A DNA stretch of 64,000 nt from Roseibium sp. Sym1. Lineage in GTDB: Bacteria; Pseudomonadota; Alphaproteobacteria; Rhizobiales; Stappiaceae. Position 1 is the stretch's first letter. Each line of letters starts with the position of its first letter. The notes under the pieces were generated by a model, which was given only the letters and a program-made list of their open reading frames with translations, ran no database searches and was not told where the DNA came from. Location: NCBI RefSeq assembly GCF_027359675.1, contig NZ_CP114786.1, positions 4,748,501 through 4,812,500 on the forward strand, read 5' to 3'. Both the position numbers and the translations under genes were made by a program. Positions 62,867 through 64,000 of this stretch are shown in pieces.

Positions 62867-63217
62867 ATGTACAATCTGTCCTATGCCGAGGTCATGGATG
62901 ATCTCTGCTCCGACCAGCGGCTCAACGAACATGAGGCGATGTCGATCGTGATCGACAAGCTGGGCGTGGCCCGGGAGCAGGGGGTCAAGTCGCCCGAAGC
63001 GGTCGACGCCCTGTTCTATACCAGACGCCTGTGGAGCTATTTCCTGGAACAGCTGGCCGACGATGCCAACGAGTTGCCCATCGAGACAAGGGCCAACCTG
63101 ATCTCGGTCGGCATCTGGATCCTGAAGGAAGTCGAAGCCCTGCGCCAATGGGAGCAGGAGGATTTTTCCGACATCATCCAGATCAATTCCATCATCCGCG
63201 ACAGCCTGGACGGGTAA
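62867..63217 (+). CDS. flaF: Flagellin synthesis regulator FlaF
   Basis: FlaF supports flagellin synthesis and works with FlbT, as shown in Caulobacter and Brucella. The 116-residue protein is the right size, with ALFYTRRLWSYFLEQLADDANELP in the middle. ATG 62867 follows GAGAGGGCCC. flbT starts 3 bp after its stop. Confidence 0.93.
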   Translation: MYNLSYAEVMDDLCSDQRLNEHEAMSIVIDKLGVAREQGVKSPEAVDALFYTRRLWSYFLEQLADDANELPIETRANLISVGIWILKEVEALRQWEQEDFSDIIQINSIIRDSLDG

Positions 63218-63220
63218 CTC

Positions 63221-63700
63221 ATGAAAATCGGACTGAAAGCGGGCGAACGCCTGTTCATCAACGGCGCGGTGATCCGGGCCGACAAGAAAACCAACATCGA
63301 ACTCATGAATGACGCCGTGTTCCTGCTCGAAGCCCATGTGCTGCAGCCGGAAGAGGCGACAACGCCCTTGCGGCAACTCTATTTCATTCTGCAGACGATC
63401 ATCATGGATCCGGCCTCCGCAGGCACGGTTCAGGACATGTTCCACCTGGTTCTGGGGTCGGTGAAGTCCGCCTTCACGACCCGGGAAATCCTGATGCGCC
63501 TCGACGAGGTCGAGGATCTGGCCCGGTCCGAACGCTGGTTCGAGGCCATGAAGGTGGTGCGTGCGCTCTACCCGATCGAGGCGAACCTGATGGTGTCGGA
63601 AAAAAGCAAGGGGACACCGGACGGGCGGAAGGAACAGCCGGCATCCCGGCCCGCTGCCCAAGGCAGGTTTGACATCGAACCGCGGTTTGCCGCCGTTTAA
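63221..63700 (+). CDS. flbT: Flagellin mRNA regulator FlbT
   Basis: FlbT binds the flagellin mRNA leader and limits translation until the hook is done. The 159-residue protein has the family N terminus (LKAGERLFINGAVIRADKKTNIELMNDAVFLLEAHVLQPEEATTPLRQLYFI). In this cluster its likely target is the long leader at 50784-50909. Confidence 0.94.
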   Translation: MKIGLKAGERLFINGAVIRADKKTNIELMNDAVFLLEAHVLQPEEATTPLRQLYFILQTIIMDPASAGTVQDMFHLVLGSVKSAFTTREILMRLDEVEDLARSERWFEAMKVVRALYPIEANLMVSEKSKGTPDGRKEQPASRPAAQGRFDIEPRFAAV

Positions 63701-63710
63701 GGAGACTGAC

Positions 63711-64000
63711 ATGACCAGTGTAGAAGGCGTTGCCGCCACCCAGACCGCCGGAGCCGCCTCGACGGCCCAGAAACAGCTGACCGTCGACTACGACGCGTTT
63801 CTCCAGCTGATGATGGCCCAGATGCAGAACCAGGACCCGACGCAGCCGATGGATGCCTCGGAACAGCTGTCCCAGCTCGCAAGCTTCAGTCAAGTCGAGC
63901 AGTCTATTCAGATGAATTCCAAGCTGGAGACCCTGCTGACCAACATGTCCTTCGGACAGGTGGACGATCTCATCGGCCGCACCGTCACGGACCCGAACGG
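63711..64000 (+). CDS. flgD: Flagellar hook-capping scaffold FlgD (partial, cut by window end)
   Basis: FlgD caps the growing hook. The visible 96 residues contain the FlgD N-terminal signature: FLQLMMAQMQNQDPTQPMDASEQLSQLASFSQVEQSIQMN, followed by LIGRTV. AAGGAG precedes the ATG at 63711. The rest, probably with fliQ, flhA and fliR beyond, lies outside the window. Confidence 0.95.
   Translation, partial: MTSVEGVAATQTAGAASTAQKQLTVDYDAFLQLMMAQMQNQDPTQPMDASEQLSQLASFSQVEQSIQMNSKLETLLTNMSFGQVDDLIGRTVTDPN

Noticed and set aside
1..64000. CRISPR arrays, insertion sequences, prophage, tRNA or rRNA genes
   Set aside because: No regularly spaced repeats, transposase or integrase motifs, or cloverleaf/CCA signals were noticed by eye; a dedicated scan (tRNAscan-SE, minced) would be decisive.

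Overview
The window looks like the chromosome of a motile marine alphaproteobacterium of the order Hyphomicrobiales (Rhizobiales), most likely in or near Stappiaceae (Roseibium/Labrenzia/Stappia). Three things point there: the block rpsB-tsf-pyrH-frr-uppS-cdsA-dxr-rseP-bamA-lpxD-fabZ-lpxA-lpxI-lpxB followed by gltA, gltX, comEC and lexA; LpxI in place of LpxH; and a rhizobial-type flagellar cluster with MotC, MotE, FlaF and FlbT. The genus is inferred from protein flavour and gene order, not from a search. No rRNA, tRNA, insertion sequence, prophage or CRISPR array was recognised.

1-10 kb: dnaE, a small secreted Cys-rich protein, and a LysR gene divergent from a three-gene metabolic operon (2-oxoglutarate/Fe(II) oxygenase, DddP-like M24 enzyme, nitrilase-fold amidase). 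These are followed by a VOC protein and a two-gene YeeE/YedE sulfur transporter. The transporter's upstream region carries an ATTC-N8-GAAT site of the SqrR/BigR type and an FNR-like palindrome.

10-25 kb: a translation and envelope block. It makes S2 and EF-Ts, UMP kinase, recycling factor, undecaprenyl-PP, CDP-diacylglycerol, the DXP isoprenoid step, the site-2 protease, BamA and the Raetz-pathway lipid A enzymes through LpxB. Strong hairpins separate rpsB/tsf, tsf/pyrH and bamA/lpxD.

25-44 kb: a chemoreceptor, citrate synthase, GluRS, ComEC and LexA (with two GTTC-N7-GTTC SOS boxes). Next come a PPC-domain protein overlapping an AMP-forming acyl-CoA ligase, a kynurenine-formamidase-like hydrolase, fumarase C, NAD-type malic enzyme, a GntR/FCD regulator with a fumarylacetoacetase-family enzyme, and a PilZ protein beside a small secreted protein.

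44-64 kb: a flagellar cluster all on the + strand: flgB-flgC-fliE-flgG-flgA-flgI / motE-flgH-fliL-fliP / flagellin / fliF-fliH-like-motB-motC-fliK-SLT muramidase / flgE-flgK-flgL-flaF-flbT-flgD (cut by the window end). Together these encode rod, rings, MS-ring, export gate part, stator and its periplasmic partners, hook, junction, filament and the flagellin regulators. A 16-bp element is shared exactly upstream of the flagellin gene and flgE, with weaker relatives near flgB, fliF and the chemoreceptor gene.

Most of the window is conserved housekeeping and motility DNA. The least explained parts are the LysR/oxygenase/M24/nitrilase cluster, the PPC protein-ligase pair, the Cys-rich secreted protein and the shared flagellar upstream element.
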